Of a stretch of 30,164 nt of DNA, positions 1-9,636 are shown one piece after another. Origin of the DNA: Chara braunii (Eukaryota > Streptophyta > Charophyceae > Charales > Characeae); NCBI GenBank assembly GCA_003427395.1, contig BFEA01000017.1:2278634-2308797 (forward strand). Direction: 5' to 3'. The notes beneath the pieces were generated by a model, which saw only the letters and a program-made list of their open reading frames with translations, searched no databases and had not been told where the DNA came from. Within the stretch, counting starts at the first letter, position 1. Every line of letters starts with the position of its first letter. The position numbers and the translations under genes are program-made.

Positions 1-3
1 TCT

Positions 4-32
4 CACTTCCCAACCTCATCGTCACAACTGTA

Positions 33-102
<70 letters not shown>

Positions 103-229
103 TGCAATATGAACAGCAAACACACAAGGAACCCCGCATGACGATGAGGTTGGGAAGTGGGTGCCACTTACACCAGAATACGCCTACAACGNCTTCGTAT
201 ATGGCTCCCACTTCCCAACCTCATCGTCA
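4..229. repeat. Three copies of a 21-23-bp word, two direct and one inverted, around GA tracts
   Basis: The word CACTTCCCAACCTCATCG, continued by TCA, occurs at 4-24 and again at 209-229. Its exact reverse complement occurs at 139-161 and pairs with 207-229 over 23 bases. The 139-229 part could fold as a 23-bp stem with a 45-nt loop. The direct copies each lie a short distance upstream of a long (GA)n run. This suggests a duplicated unit of word plus microsatellite, or the ends of a small foldback repeat. No gene is visible. Confidence 0.85.
39..97. repeat. (AG)n microsatellite
   Basis: Uninterrupted AG dinucleotide repeat of about 59 bases. Reading frames across it encode only Arg-Glu runs and are not genes. 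Confidence 0.98.
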
Positions 230-241
230 CAAGTGTGGGTG

Positions 242-304
<63 letters not shown>

Positions 305-333
305 GTAATTGAAGGGAGGGAGAGAGAGAGAGA
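242..333. repeat. (GA)n microsatellites, two blocks
   Basis: Block 242-301 is (GA)n with one AAAG interruption; after a short gap a second block covers 319-333. The long Arg-Glu frames seen here are repeat translation. Confidence 0.97.
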
Positions 334-693
334 ACGTATATGGCCCCGAAAGGGTAGTCACAGCTAGCATGTATACATGATGTTCACTGCAACAATGTGT
401 ATGAGAGTGTCAGTGTACCGTCATTGTGTGTGTGTCCGGGGGGGGAGGAGTCACAAGCTTGGGAGGTGTGCATGTTCATCTCTTCTTTGTTGTCTGGAAT
501 GAGTGAGTCACAAAATTTATCGACCGAATGCTCCCCTCTGCTCCAATGGGATACATGTATGCATGAATATGAATAGAGAGGTCTCCGACAGGCAAGGATC
601 ATAAATCCAAACATAACACCATCACATTTCCAACACGATTCATCACACCACCATCACATTTCCATCACGATTTCCAACATAAAGTCCTGTGTT

Positions 694-894
694 AAACTGT
701 TGATAAACAGTTTACCAACACATAGTTCAACCTTCCAAACGTAGTTCAACAGAATATAAACAGATTCTCAACAGTTTATCAACACAAAGTTCAACTGTTT
801 ATCCTGTTACTTCATGTGGACTACATAAGTCACGCACGTTGGTTTCCTTCACTTCCTGTAGATCATGGTGCATGTGTCAGGATAAACAGTTGAA
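694..894. repeat. Inverted-repeat-rich flank upstream of the first retroelement
   Basis: An 8-bp perfect hairpin lies at 694-713 (AAACTGTT, loop of 4, AACAGTTT). A 17-bp perfect inverted repeat pairs 790-806 with 878-894 across a 71-nt loop. The word GTTTATCAACAC and relatives recur through 700-800. The surrounding 334-1000 has no supportable gene. The position just before the pol relic fits a long terminal repeat or leader remnant, but no LTR boundary could be fixed. Confidence 0.6.
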
Positions 895-1017
895 AAACAA
901 TTTTTAAACGGTTCTTCGGGAGTGAGGCGCCACGATCACAAAAAAAAAAAAAACGGCGACAATTTTTCTGTTGTCCTCTGACTCCTTGGAACGGGAGGAG
1001 ACCCCCCCAAGGGGAAA

Positions 1018-1509
1018 TTGGCAACATGGTCACCATCGTTCGTGGATAGCACGCGAAAAAGGGCTTTCGCACGGATGGAGGGTATGAGAGAAAGGGTAGA
1101 AATTATGATTGAGGAAGCATTCAACAAGGAGTGGATCAAGATGGGCCTGCCCCAGAAGAAGAGGAGGCAGGAGGACGAAGTCCTAGGTGTTATGGTAGCA
1201 GAAAAGGAGTTAGAGGTCGAACTTGGTGCTAGCCTGCCCAAACGGAAAGAAGTACGCATAGACGTGCCAGAAGTCGCGCTCGAGATCCCCGATCTGTTAA
1301 AACTCATCAAGACTCTCAGATACCACAAGGCAGGAATGGACTCAGCGGCCTTGGCCAAGTTTGAAAGAGAGGTGCAAAAGAGATATTGCCTGAATGGGAA
1401 ACTAGTTAGTATTCAACCACGAGGCGTAGAGGCGACAGGGGCGATTCCGATTGTTCATTTTTTAGGAGAAAGATCCCGGAAGGAAGTGTTCGAAAGTACA
1501 AGACGGTAG
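1018..1509 (+). pseudogene. N-terminal pol-region fragment, unassigned, upstream of RT
   Basis: This open stretch has no convincing ATG; its first possible start is a TTG, so it is treated as a fragment open at the left end. The product would be charged, with a Glu/Lys/Arg-rich first third and a more hydrophobic part near residues 75-135 (containing EIPDLLKLIKTLRYHKAG). It lacks a CCHC knuckle and a D[ST]G protease motif. The frame continues into the RT frame after a shift at about 1488-1497, where the next frame reads on without a gap, so it is very probably the linker between Gag/protease and RT of the same polyprotein. Function unknown; the assignment rests on adjacency and frame continuity. 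Confidence 0.6.
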
Positions 1510-2165
1510 GGAAGAAAGCAAAACCGGTCTCGATCTTGCTAGAGACATCAAAGGAAGAGGCTATGGAGAAGGAGGAAGAGGTCCAAGAAAGAAGGGCGAC
1601 GGAGGGACATCGGATACCAGATGAGGTAGTTGACACAATGAAGATAGGGATAGACGGGTTCTTAACGGAAGAAGAAACCCGCCTGATCAAAAAGACCTGT
1701 CAGGAGTTTCACCTGACATTTGCCTTTAGTAATCACCAGAAGGGACGACTGGATGCGAAGTTGATCCATCCGGTCAGAATCCACACGGTAGAACATGAGT
1801 GTTGGAATGACAAGGGGTCATCCTATGAATTTGGGATAGCAGGAGAAGTAATCGACCTCCTCCGAGCAAAGATGGATTCCTTCGTTGCGGAGCCTACGGC
1901 ATCCCCATACGCAAATCGGTGGTTCGTCTTTCGGAAGCCTAACAAGACACTAAGGTGGATTCAAGACCTGCAGAAGTTAAATGCGGTAACCATCCGGGAT
2001 GCTGGCTCGCTACCTCAGGCTGATTTATTAGGAGAATCGCACGCCGGTCGGAGCATTTACTCCCTGATAGATCTATACTCAGGGTACGACCAGTTTCAAT
2101 TGGATGTTCGGGACAGGCCATACACCACTATGCACACCCCCGTAGGCCAATACAGATGCAAGTGA
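1488..2165 (+). pseudogene. Reverse transcriptase, N-terminal half (Ty3/gypsy)
   Basis: RT copies element RNA into cDNA in the cytoplasmic particle. From the first Met (1536), residues 120-209 show the fingers and palm start: ASPYANRWFVFRKPN, then LRWIQDLQKLNAVT (the counterpart of the usual R.C.DYR.LN block), then SLIDLYSGYDQF. Motif A aspartate is Asp179 (codon near 2070). TPVGQYRCK follows and the frame then stops. The next block of RT is in another frame from 2156, so a frameshift at about 2156-2165 breaks the gene. Residues 1-110 form a Glu-rich linker containing FLTEEETRLIKKTC. The divergent blocks (WIQDL for CVDYR, TPMGF for PFGL) mark a lineage different from the second element in this window. 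Confidence 0.85.
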
Positions 2166-2815
2166 CCCCTATGGGATTCACAAACGCGGTGGCCGAAGCG
2201 CAACGCAGGATGCTCGCTGTGGCCGGGGACATGTTCCCAGAAAAATGTGAGTCTTACATCGATGACAATCCCATCAAAGGCGCGCAAGAGAAGGACGAGA
2301 CAGAAGTCAATCCAGGGATCCGACATTTTGTGTGTGACCACCTGCAGGACATCAAGGACTTACTCCACCACTTTTTTGTATACAACATTACGGCTAGTGG
2401 ACCAAAGAGTATCCTAGCAGTACCGGAGGTAACTATACTAGGATTTCGTTGCGGTGCTTACGGCAGGAAGCCGGATCCGGCAAAGACCGACAAGATATCA
2501 CAGTGGCCGACACCACTGCGCACGACGACGGAGGTAAGGGCATTCCTACGCGTAGTCTTCTTTTGGAGGATCTTCATTAAAAACTTTGCTAAGATTGTTG
2601 AGCCTATCGGGGCTACGATCAGGGAAGAAGGAACCATGGACTGAACAGAGGAGCGAGAGGGAGCCGTCCAGACCCTCAAGGTCATTCTGACGTCAGAGCA
2701 GGTCGTTTTGTCGGCGCCCTACTTTAATGATGAGGTAGGACGATCATTCATCCTGGAAACAGATGGAGGGCCCTTGGCCGTAGGAGGCGTACTGATTCAC
2801 AGAGAGGCCAACTAG
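2156..2815 (+). pseudogene. Reverse transcriptase C-terminal half and start of RNase H
   Basis: The frame opens with VTPMGFTNAVAEAQRRM, the equivalent of the gypsy PFGL-NAP block. It then has the catalytic YIDD box at residues 34-37 (codons from 2255), followed by Asn where Ile or Val is usual. SGPKSILAVPEVTILGF and the thumb/connection block TEVRAFLRVVFFWRIFIKNFAKI follow. The TGA at 2642 sits where the family has the Trp of a WT.E block, so it reads as TGG changed to TGA; the frame continues as TEEREGAVQTLK. RNase H begins with SFILETDGGPLAVGGVL, whose Asp is the first catalytic residue. A TAG at 2813 and a frame change at about 2816 end this segment. Confidence 0.85.
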
Positions 2816-2816
2816 G

Positions 2817-3659
2817 TTCGAAAGTAGAACCCTGAACTCCGCAGAACGGCGGTACTCGCAATTCAAGAAGGAAGTCCTAGCCATCCTGCATTGCCTTAAG
2901 ACCTTCCAGACCTACCTATTTGGGAGGCGATTCATCTTAAGAATCGATCCGACGAATGTCGCAGGGGCTCTAAAGAATTACAGGCCTATACATCCGACGG
3001 TGGGGAGATGGGTAGGATTTTTCTGGCAGTTCGATTATAAGATCGAACGGATTGCGGGAATTAGGAACAAGGCTGATGGGCTGAGCCAGGTCTGCATCAC
3101 TCCCGAAGGGGTGGAGGGTGCGGAGCCCATAGACGCATTCCTCGAATACGAAGGAGGGACTCTCGCGGTGGATAATGAAATGATGAGCGAGGAATGCACA
3201 TCGGGAGAACTATTGATCCAGAATTTGGAGAAGGGGGTGCCTGCCGTAGTAGCGGAACTTAGAGAAGGACCAATCACCACTCGAGGACGCAGAGAAGAAA
3301 ATGACTCATGGGGAGCGATAGTAGGACCGAAAGAGGACCTAATAGCAATGGCGGTCGAGGGAAACCGAGAAGCAGTGATGAGCCTAGTGGAGTCTTGTTA
3401 AATGACAGAGTTGCAATGGGTGGTAAACCACATGCAGGAAGGAAAGGATGGGGCCAAGGAAGGAGAGGAGTTTTTCTATGTCCAATCATACGAAGGGCTC
3501 TTTCGGGAGATCGGACTGTTATTGGTAGGAAACAAACAACCTACGGAAGTCAGTATTAAAGCAAGAGAAGAAGCCGAAAGGTACGTCCTAAGAGACGGGC
3601 ATTTGTTCCGAAGGGAGAAAATGTGCTATGCCCAGAAGGGTTGTGTGCGGAAGATCTAG
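2817..3659 (+). pseudogene. RNase H remainder and linker to integrase zinc finger
   Basis: RNase H degrades the RNA strand of the RNA-DNA hybrid. This frame begins FESRTLNSAERRYSQFKKE (the Glu is the second catalytic residue), continues FGRRFILRIDPTNVAGALKNY (Asp is the third), and ends with the characteristic RWVGFFWQFDYKIERIAG followed by NKADGLS. With the Asp in the preceding segment, all three usual acidic positions are present, although split by a frameshift. An acidic linker of about 100 residues follows, a TAA stops it at 3399-3401, and the same frame resumes with MTELQWVVNHMQEGK. It reaches YVLRDGHLFRRE, the usual approach to the integrase zinc finger, before a shift near 3640. Confidence 0.82.
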
Positions 3660-4755
3660 GCAAGTAGATGTTATCCAGGCAATGCACGATGGGTTGGCTG
3701 GAGGTCATCGGCCGTCCAAAGGAATGCTTGCAAAGATGACGCCACTCTATTATTGGTCAGGCATGGCAGGCATGATCGCCATATACTGCCTGACTTGCCT
3801 TATTTGCCAATAACGAAGCTCGGTGCGGGTCTTCGAGCCGCTTAGATCAATGCGGGTGCTAGGGCCGGGACATCTGGTCCACCTCGACCTTGCGGTCATG
3901 CCCGTATCAACGGATGGGTACAGGTATATTCTAGATGCGCAAGGCAACATGAGTGGGTTCGTGGAGGCGGTCGCCCTCAAGAAAAAGACAAGGAGGAGTA
4001 TGGCGGACTGGATAGAAGACTTCTACTTTAGGCATCCTTTCGTCAGGAGGTTTATAGCAGACAATGGGATGAAGTTTGTGAACCAAGAAGTATTGGGGAT
4101 GCTTAAGAGACTTTGCGTACCAATCAAACTCATCGAGTCGTCTCACCCTGAGGCCAAAGCACCTGTGGAAAGAGGGCACCAAACCTTGAAGAACACGATT
4201 GCGTAGCTTGCAGCGGACCGTCTGGGGAACTGGCCTAGGTATCTTAAGTAGGCTGTCCTTGCGGAGAATAAGACCCCTAAAAGAACAACAGGATGTATCT
4301 CGGAGGAACTTTGGTACGCAAGAGAGATCGACTTTCCCGTGGAAGCCTTGGTACCTACCTGAAATAGGTTAGATTATGATTTGCAAATGACTATTGAAGA
4401 GTTAATCGAGGCAAGATGTCAACAGATCCTTAAGAACGAGGAGGTCATGGAGGACATCGCCAACCGCGTACTAGACAGCAGAATGAGGGACAAAGCAAGG
4501 TGGGACCAGGTTAAGAATGTCATAAAGGAGCCACTTCAAGTGGGAGAGATGGTATTGCTAAGGAACTCGACACTAGAAAGTACTTGGTCGGGACAGCTGG
4601 GAAGAAGGTTCAAAGGCCCCTACCGGGTCGCCAAGCGGGTGGGACTTAACACCTTCGAACTGGAAGATTTGGATGAAACTGGATTGAAAGGGCCCTTCCC
4701 AGGGCAACGATTGGTCAGGTTTCTAAGTCGGGACCCAGTGGAACAATGGCTTTAG
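3628..4755 (+). pseudogene. Integrase: HHCC zinc finger, DDE core, GPY/F-like tail
   Basis: Integrase joins the cDNA to chromosomal DNA in the nucleus. The zinc-binding domain has His20, His27, Cys57 and Cys60 counted from 3628 (HX6HX29CX2C). A TAA at 3811 interrupts, and the same frame continues as the catalytic core. Counted from 3823, Asp22 (HLDLAV), Asp80 (ADNG) and Glu116 (VERGHQ) form the DDE triad, with exactly 35 residues between Asp80 and Glu116. In-frame stops follow at 4204 (TAG), 4249 (TAG) and 4360 (TGA). The last part, 4381-4755, holds a coiled-coil-like acidic/basic segment, VGEMVLLRN and FKGPYRVAKRV, matching the GPY/F module. No chromodomain was recognised. The active-site residues survive, but four in-frame stops (3811, 4204, 4249, 4360) make the copy dead. 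Confidence 0.88.
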
Positions 4756-4796
4756 GAGGCCGAAGAAAAGGAAACAGAGGGGCCACAAGCTAAAGG

Positions 4797-5846
4797 GTGA
4801 CCACAGCCTTGCCCACACTAAGGTTTGTTTCTAACCATGTCCATAAGACTGTCATTTTTGGGGGACTGGGGCAATGGCTTGGACTGACTGAGGATGAAAG
4901 GCAGCATAACTTGGGGGTTGCAATATCTGGCTTGTGCGACGACGGGAAGGGATGTTTGGGGCATTGTACCATAGTTTTTTACGGGAAAAAAAATGGGATC
5001 TTCACAAACGACACTTTTTTGCATAAGGGAGGGAAATGTATAAAAGGGGCATGATGCGAAGGGTACTGGGAGCATTTTTTTGGGAAAGGGGAGTTGTCTA
5101 CCGGACTGAGGGGAATGTGCGTATGCGGGGCATTGCGGGTGTTGTTTGGTTATACAGGAGCTAGGAGAAAAACGAGAAAAGGAAAAAAAATGGAATTCGG
5201 CAACGAGAACGACATCCGGGCGATCAACAGGCCTACCGGAGGGGAGGGAGCAGGATCAAGCCAAGGGAGGAGAGCGGCGAAGAGAAAGTTGTACATAGGA
5301 CTCATGGGTGAGCCAGTGTTAGGCAGAGGTGGAAGGAAATGCTTGTGTAGGAAACCCTCACCCCTCCGCGAGGGAGAAGGTATAGAAATCTCGACTGACA
5401 ATGAGAGAGGGAAGGAACAGGCAGAAGTGGAAGGAGGCAATGCAGAGATGGGAGATAAGGTTCAGGTCTCTGACGAGGAAGGAGTCAACAGGGGCAGGCG
5501 ACGTGAGACTTGGCATGCGGAAAGCGAGGGGAGACAAAACATGCACGACGAACATGGGGAGGGTGAGGAAAGAAGGGAAAACCCGCTTGAAGGATGAAGC
5601 GGCCACGACAGTTGTGAGGGGTATGGAACGGGGACGGAGATTCCTTTTACCTACGATCCGAAGAACCTTGCAGGTGGGTATAGCCCCATACAGACAGAAG
5701 GCGAGGAGGACGAGGAGGAGGATGTACGAGAAGTCATAGAAATCAGCAGCGGGGATGAGAGGGATGAGATATCGAGACCTAGGGAAAAGGGGCGGCCTCC
5801 GATGCACCAGCCGAGCGACGGGGCTTTCAGATGGGAGGACGAGTGA
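4797..5846 (+). pseudogene. Downstream reading frame of the first retroelement, function unknown
   Basis: One frame is open from 4797 to 5846 except for TGA at 5052 and TGA at 5595. A plausible ATG is at 5190. The first part (to 5052) has hydrophobic stretches such as VIFGGLGQWLGL and a few cysteines. The part after 5190 is highly charged and ends with an acidic patch and VREVIEISSGDERDE, a hydrophobic core followed by acidic/serine residues that resembles a SUMO-interaction motif. It directly follows the integrase and precedes the 40-bp satellite, so it could be a third retroelement frame. Caution: the strand is purine-rich and poor in T, which makes long open frames likely by chance. I do not recognise a family. 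Confidence 0.35.
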
Positions 5847-5995
5847 CTATAACCAGGCTGTTCGACTTGAGAATGGAAAGGAATGGCCTTAATCAGGCTG
5901 TTCGACTTGAGAATGGAAAGGAATGACCCTAACTTGGCTGTTCGACTTGAGAATGGAAAAAAACGACCCTAACTAGGTTATTCGGGAATGGCCCC
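5842..5995. repeat. 40-bp minisatellite, about 3.5 units
   Basis: The core GGCTGTTCGACTTGAGAATG begins at 5856, 5896 and 5936, exactly 40 bp apart; a shortened fourth start is at 5976 (GGTTATTCGGGAATGG). The array starts at the end of the downstream reading frame of the retroelement. Confidence 0.95.
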
Positions 5996-6090
5996 TGACA
6001 AGGGTCATTCCTTTTGAAATAGGCACTGGGGTCCGCTGCATATTTGATTGAGAAAGGTTGATTGAGAATGTGCTGGAATGAGCAATAAGA

Positions 6091-6300
6091 GATGAAAAAG
6101 GCCGATGGGTCGGTCATTGAAATAGCCAAAGGATGGATGAGAGAGATGGACAAGGCCGGTGGGTCGGTCATTGAAATAGCCAAATGGGATGAATGGAAGA
6201 GATGGAAAAGGCCGGCAGGTCGGTCATTGAAATAACCAATGGGATGAACGGAAGAGATGGAAAAGACCGGTGGGCCGGCCGCTGAAATAGCCAAGGGGGC
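6091..6300. repeat. About 55-bp minisatellite, 4 units
   Basis: Units begin with GATGRAMAAGGCCGRYRGGT and carry CGGTCATTGAAATAGCC; starts are at 6091, 6145, 6201 and 6256. Spacing is 54-56 bp. A long minus-strand frame across it only reflects the repeat. Confidence 0.92.
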
Positions 6301-7587
6301 GGAAGAAAGATGTGAATAAGAAGGACAGGATAAAGAAGGCGGAGCCTTAAAGCCGAGAAGGGCAGGGACCGTTGGGACGGTCACAGAGATTGGGTGTTGA
6401 GGAATGAGAGAATTGAGGATTGAATGGGCGGAAGGGTCAGTCTTGAGAAATGGCTATTGAGAAAATGACCGTCAGACCGACTATGTGAGTGGCCTTGTTG
6501 ATGAGAGACTGTCGGATCAGCCATGAGAATCAGCCTTGGAAATAGCATGGGATTGAGTGTTTGAAGATTGGATATTGCATTGCATAGCCAGGGGACCCTA
6601 GGCAATTTGATGTAAGGTCATCAGGCCGACCATGGAAATAGCAAGAGATTAAACTTTTTTTTTTTATTTTTCTAGTCTCAGGTCTCAACATAAGGGGGAT
6701 AGCAATGCCTGCATCGCGACCCCAAGACCTCTACCCGTTAAGGAAAAAGTCTCAGCGTGACCTGCTCCTCATAAGAAGGAATAAGGGTTGAAGGACCAAA
6801 GCACCTATCTCTTTGATTGATGTTGGCCGTCCGGAACTAACCCCGACAACGAGCTCTAGTCGGGGAGTTCAAACTGCGCCTCATGTTGAAACCTAAACGT
6901 CAAGGGCGTGGTGCTAAATGGGCGAGAGAGCCATTCTTTTTTCCTAAGGCTCGTTCTTTCTTCCCAACCACATGCCATGCCGTAGAGGGGCGGCACGACC
7001 GTTTGGAATGGACCACGGCTGCTCGCGTTAAGTTGAACCGCACTGTCCAGAGGGAGGAATCGGGCGTGGTACCGGGTGGAAGTCGCAACCACCATAGGGC
7101 GAGTGACACCGCCCTGCCGGATCATTACAACCGTACTGGGACTAACTGCGAGGTCTTCGTAACTGCACTTGCAGACTAATAGAGAGTCCCAACTCTCTTG
7201 AAAGGAAGAGGCCGGATCCAAGAAAACACCGCTCGGGAGGAACGATTCGCAAGAAGGCACTTACGGCAAGATGGGGTCGTGGGAGGCTTGGACTGGACCT
7301 ACCTTTCAGATGTGGGGTGGTACCTCAGTGATGACGCCCGTTTCGTAAGCAGCAAAAGGTCGGACTGGAGTAGGGGATGAGGTGAGTTATCAGCAGGGGG
7401 ATGATTGATTACCCTTCCTTTTTGGGGCTGATGGGCCGGCATCCGTCTACTCAGCTGGTGGGCCAAGGTCTGCGTACCTCCGAGTGTGAACTAGTCGTGC
7501 GATGGGGACATCGCATTTTGAGTGGGGGAAGGTGTGTCATCTACCGATGAAAAAGCGTGCAAAAGAGAAGGGTACCATGAGCATAAG
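6301..7587. other. Non-coding stretch, no gene recognised
   Basis: Both strands were read. 6301-6650 is purine-rich and partly echoes the preceding satellite (repeated gaccGTCagaccg-like and ATTGAG words). A T-rich run lies at 6655-6672. The reading frames over 6856-7380 have no recognisable domain and overlap on both strands. The GC-rich, fairly unique character of 6840-7480 could be part of a repeat element or LTR interior, but no terminal motif was found. Confidence 0.4.
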
Positions 7588-8230
7588 AAAGGATAAGTAA
7601 TTGACTTTGCGCAGACTCGAGAAAAGGTCTGGCAAGATGTCCAGAAGAAAAGAATAAATGAGCAATTGACTTTGCATGAGCTTGAGAAAAAACCTGGCAA
7701 GATGTCCAAAAGAAAAGAATAGATGAGTAATTGACTTTGCGCAGGCTTGAGAAAAGGCCTGACAAGATGTCCGGAAGAAAATAATGGAATGAGTAATTGA
7801 CTTTACGCAAGCTTGAGAAAAGGCCTGGCAAGATGTTCAAAAGGGAAACGGATGAATAATTGACGTTGCATGAGCTTGAGAAAATGCCTGGCAAGATGTC
7901 CAAAAGAGAAACGGATGAGCAATTGACGTTGCATGAGCTTGAGAAAAAGTCTGGCCAGGTATCCAGCTGAGGAGAAGATGTGTGAATGACTCCGCATGGG
8001 CTTGAGAAGAGGCCTGGCGGGATGTCCAAGAAAGAAATGAATGAGTATTTGACCTAGCATGGGCTTGAGAGAAGGCCTGACAGGATGTTCATAAAAGAAA
8101 GATATGTGAAATTGGCTTTGCGTAGATCCGAGGAAAAGTCTGGCAAGACGCCCAGAACAGAGATACAGGTACAATGGAGTTTGCATGAGTATGAGAAAGG
8201 TCTGGCAAAAGGTCAGAAGAAAGATGTGAA
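7588..8230. repeat. 63-66-bp minisatellite, about 10 units
   Basis: The core TTGACTTTGC, then about 7 variable bases, then CTTGAGAAAAGGCCTGGCAA, starts at 7601, 7666, 7731, 7797, 7860, 7923, near 7986, 8049, 8112 and near 8173. The first units are 65-66 bp, later ones 63 bp; the units drift progressively toward the right-hand end. Because 63 and 66 are multiples of three, minus-strand frames of about 160 codons appear; these are repeat shadows. Confidence 0.95.
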
Positions 8231-9110
8231 TAAGACGACTGAGTAACGCGCATTTTAAAGTCTGGATACGAGAAAGGACGAATGAGGATGACACACATAA
8301 GCTGGGCAAAATGACATGGGAAAAATATATCGGAACTGGCTAAGCAGGAGACTGAGGAAAGAATGACGGGAGAACATGGATTGCACGGGTCAAAAAGTAG
8401 ATTATTTATTTATGACTCTAAGAGTAATGAATGAGGCCAAACCAAAATGGTTTCTGCTCGAGAATGTTTTCTGAATGAAATGGGAAGATAGATTTGAGAT
8501 TACAAAGCACTTAAGAGGAGTTGTGTCTGGGCTCGCTGATTCAAAGTGGGTATCACCACAGCAAAGGCGGCGGTTGTACTGAACGAACATCTCCCTTCCG
8601 GAGCAAATGCCTGGAATTGAGTCACATCCAAAAACTTGCCTACAATTTGTTATCAACAATGCTAAGGCATAAATGAGAAAACCAATTGTGTTATGACAAT
8701 AAATTGTCACCCTCGGAATAAAAGTCAGCATACCAGTAGTTAAGTGCATGAAGCAAGGAAAACCCCGTCTGCTTCATGTTGCTGAGGTTGAAGGGATTAT
8801 GGGCTGCCCTGCTGGGTATACAGAGTTGATTGAAAAGGAAGTTCGCGTCTCGATTGAGGGAAAGATAAAGAGGCAGAGCTATGACGGAAATGAGCAACCT
8901 GGTCTAAGCTGGAAAACCTTCGACTCCCTCATACCCTCCTCCACCCCAAGGGGCAGAAACTAAGGAAAACATTGATAAAGGAATGGGAAATGAACGAAAC
9001 GGACCCTGGCAAACTAACCATCCATAACATCTCATCCCCCTCTCTCATCTATTCCCTTCAAAACTCACTTACAAGAGATCGGTGCGCGATGAGGACATCG
9101 TGAAAGAGTG
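8231..9110. other. Non-coding stretch, no gene recognised
   Basis: The sequence becomes unique after the 63-bp satellite. Short frames on both strands (for example around 8402-8963) show no domain, signal peptide or repeat. AT-rich segments at 8395-8480 and 8640-8720 carry no recognisable RNA gene. I see nothing further to support. Confidence 0.4.
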
Positions 9111-9117
9111 GGGGGAA

Positions 9118-9141
9118 TGTGTCGGGACTAGTGAGTCCCGA
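9118..9141. other. Candidate LTR left edge with hairpin
   Basis: A purine run GAGTGGGGGGAA is followed by TGTGTCGGGACTAGTGAGTC. An 8-bp hairpin TCGGGACT / AGTCCCGA with loop AGTG occupies 9122-9141. A polypurine tract followed by TG is how a plus-strand 3' LTR begins. A second TGTGTCGGG occurs at 9637. No matching right edge ending in CA was identified, so this is only a candidate. Confidence 0.35.
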
Positions 9142-9636
9142 ATAACTTCCCATCACTCGAGAGACCGAATATGGACGAGTTGTGCACAATAGAGAAATCC
9201 AGAGTAAGACGAGATAAAGGATTAGGCCACAGGGGGGAGTAATGCCCTGCGGCAAGGAGCACACGAAGAAAGAACTACGCGGCAACAAGCGAGCGGGCGT
9301 AAGAACAGGGGCACATAGAATATGGCAGGAGGCCAGGAGGGCCATCGGAATGCAATAAGACTAAGGCCAAAGGGCCCTTTTGAACTAGCACTTGCAGCGT
9401 GACAGCAATAAGGAAATGAGGAAGTCGAGAGGTGGGCGGCTTGAAGCCGCGGGAAGTCAGGAAATGAGGGGCCAACGTGGGGGCCACCTACGGGAGCCTC
9501 GGAGCGGAGGCCCACGACCAAAGAGATCGGCACGCACAAGACTAAGGAGAGGGGTCGCTATGGGGTGACAGACACCCAAGGAGAATGAGACACCTTGGGG
9601 AAAGGCACCCGGGGCCACGTGGCATCTGGGGCAAAA

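Larger units (their letters stand above)
1000..5846 (+). mobile_element. Decayed Ty3/gypsy-type retrotransposon (pol plus downstream frame)
   Basis: Order on the + strand is: an unassigned N-terminal stretch, RT, RNase H, integrase zinc finger, DDE integrase core and a GPY/F-like C-terminus. RNase H before integrase with this domain order is diagnostic of the Ty3/gypsy class. The reading frame moves 1, 0, 2, 0, 1 (position modulo 3) near 1490, 2160, 2815 and 3640, and in-frame stops lie at 2642, 2813, 3399, 3811, 4204, 4249 and 4360. No Gag domain, protease or LTR pair was recognised, so both ends are approximate. A purine-rich reading frame continues to 5846 and may belong to the element. 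Confidence 0.85.

Noticed and set aside
102-367. Open frames with long Arg-Glu runs
   Set aside because: Direct translation of (GA)n microsatellites.
5929-6605. Minus-strand frames with repeated FHLFHS-like motifs
   Set aside because: Shadows of the 55-bp satellite and its degraded flanks.
6883-7380. A host gene over this GC-rich stretch
   Set aside because: Competing frames on both strands are similar in length, none has a domain, start context or recognisable splice structure.
7588-8230. CRISPR array
   Set aside because: The whole unit repeats without unique spacers, no cas genes, and the context is eukaryotic; the same applies to the other tandem arrays.
7541-8309. Minus-strand repeat proteins of 160-170 residues
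   Set aside because: Shadows of the 63-66-bp satellite.
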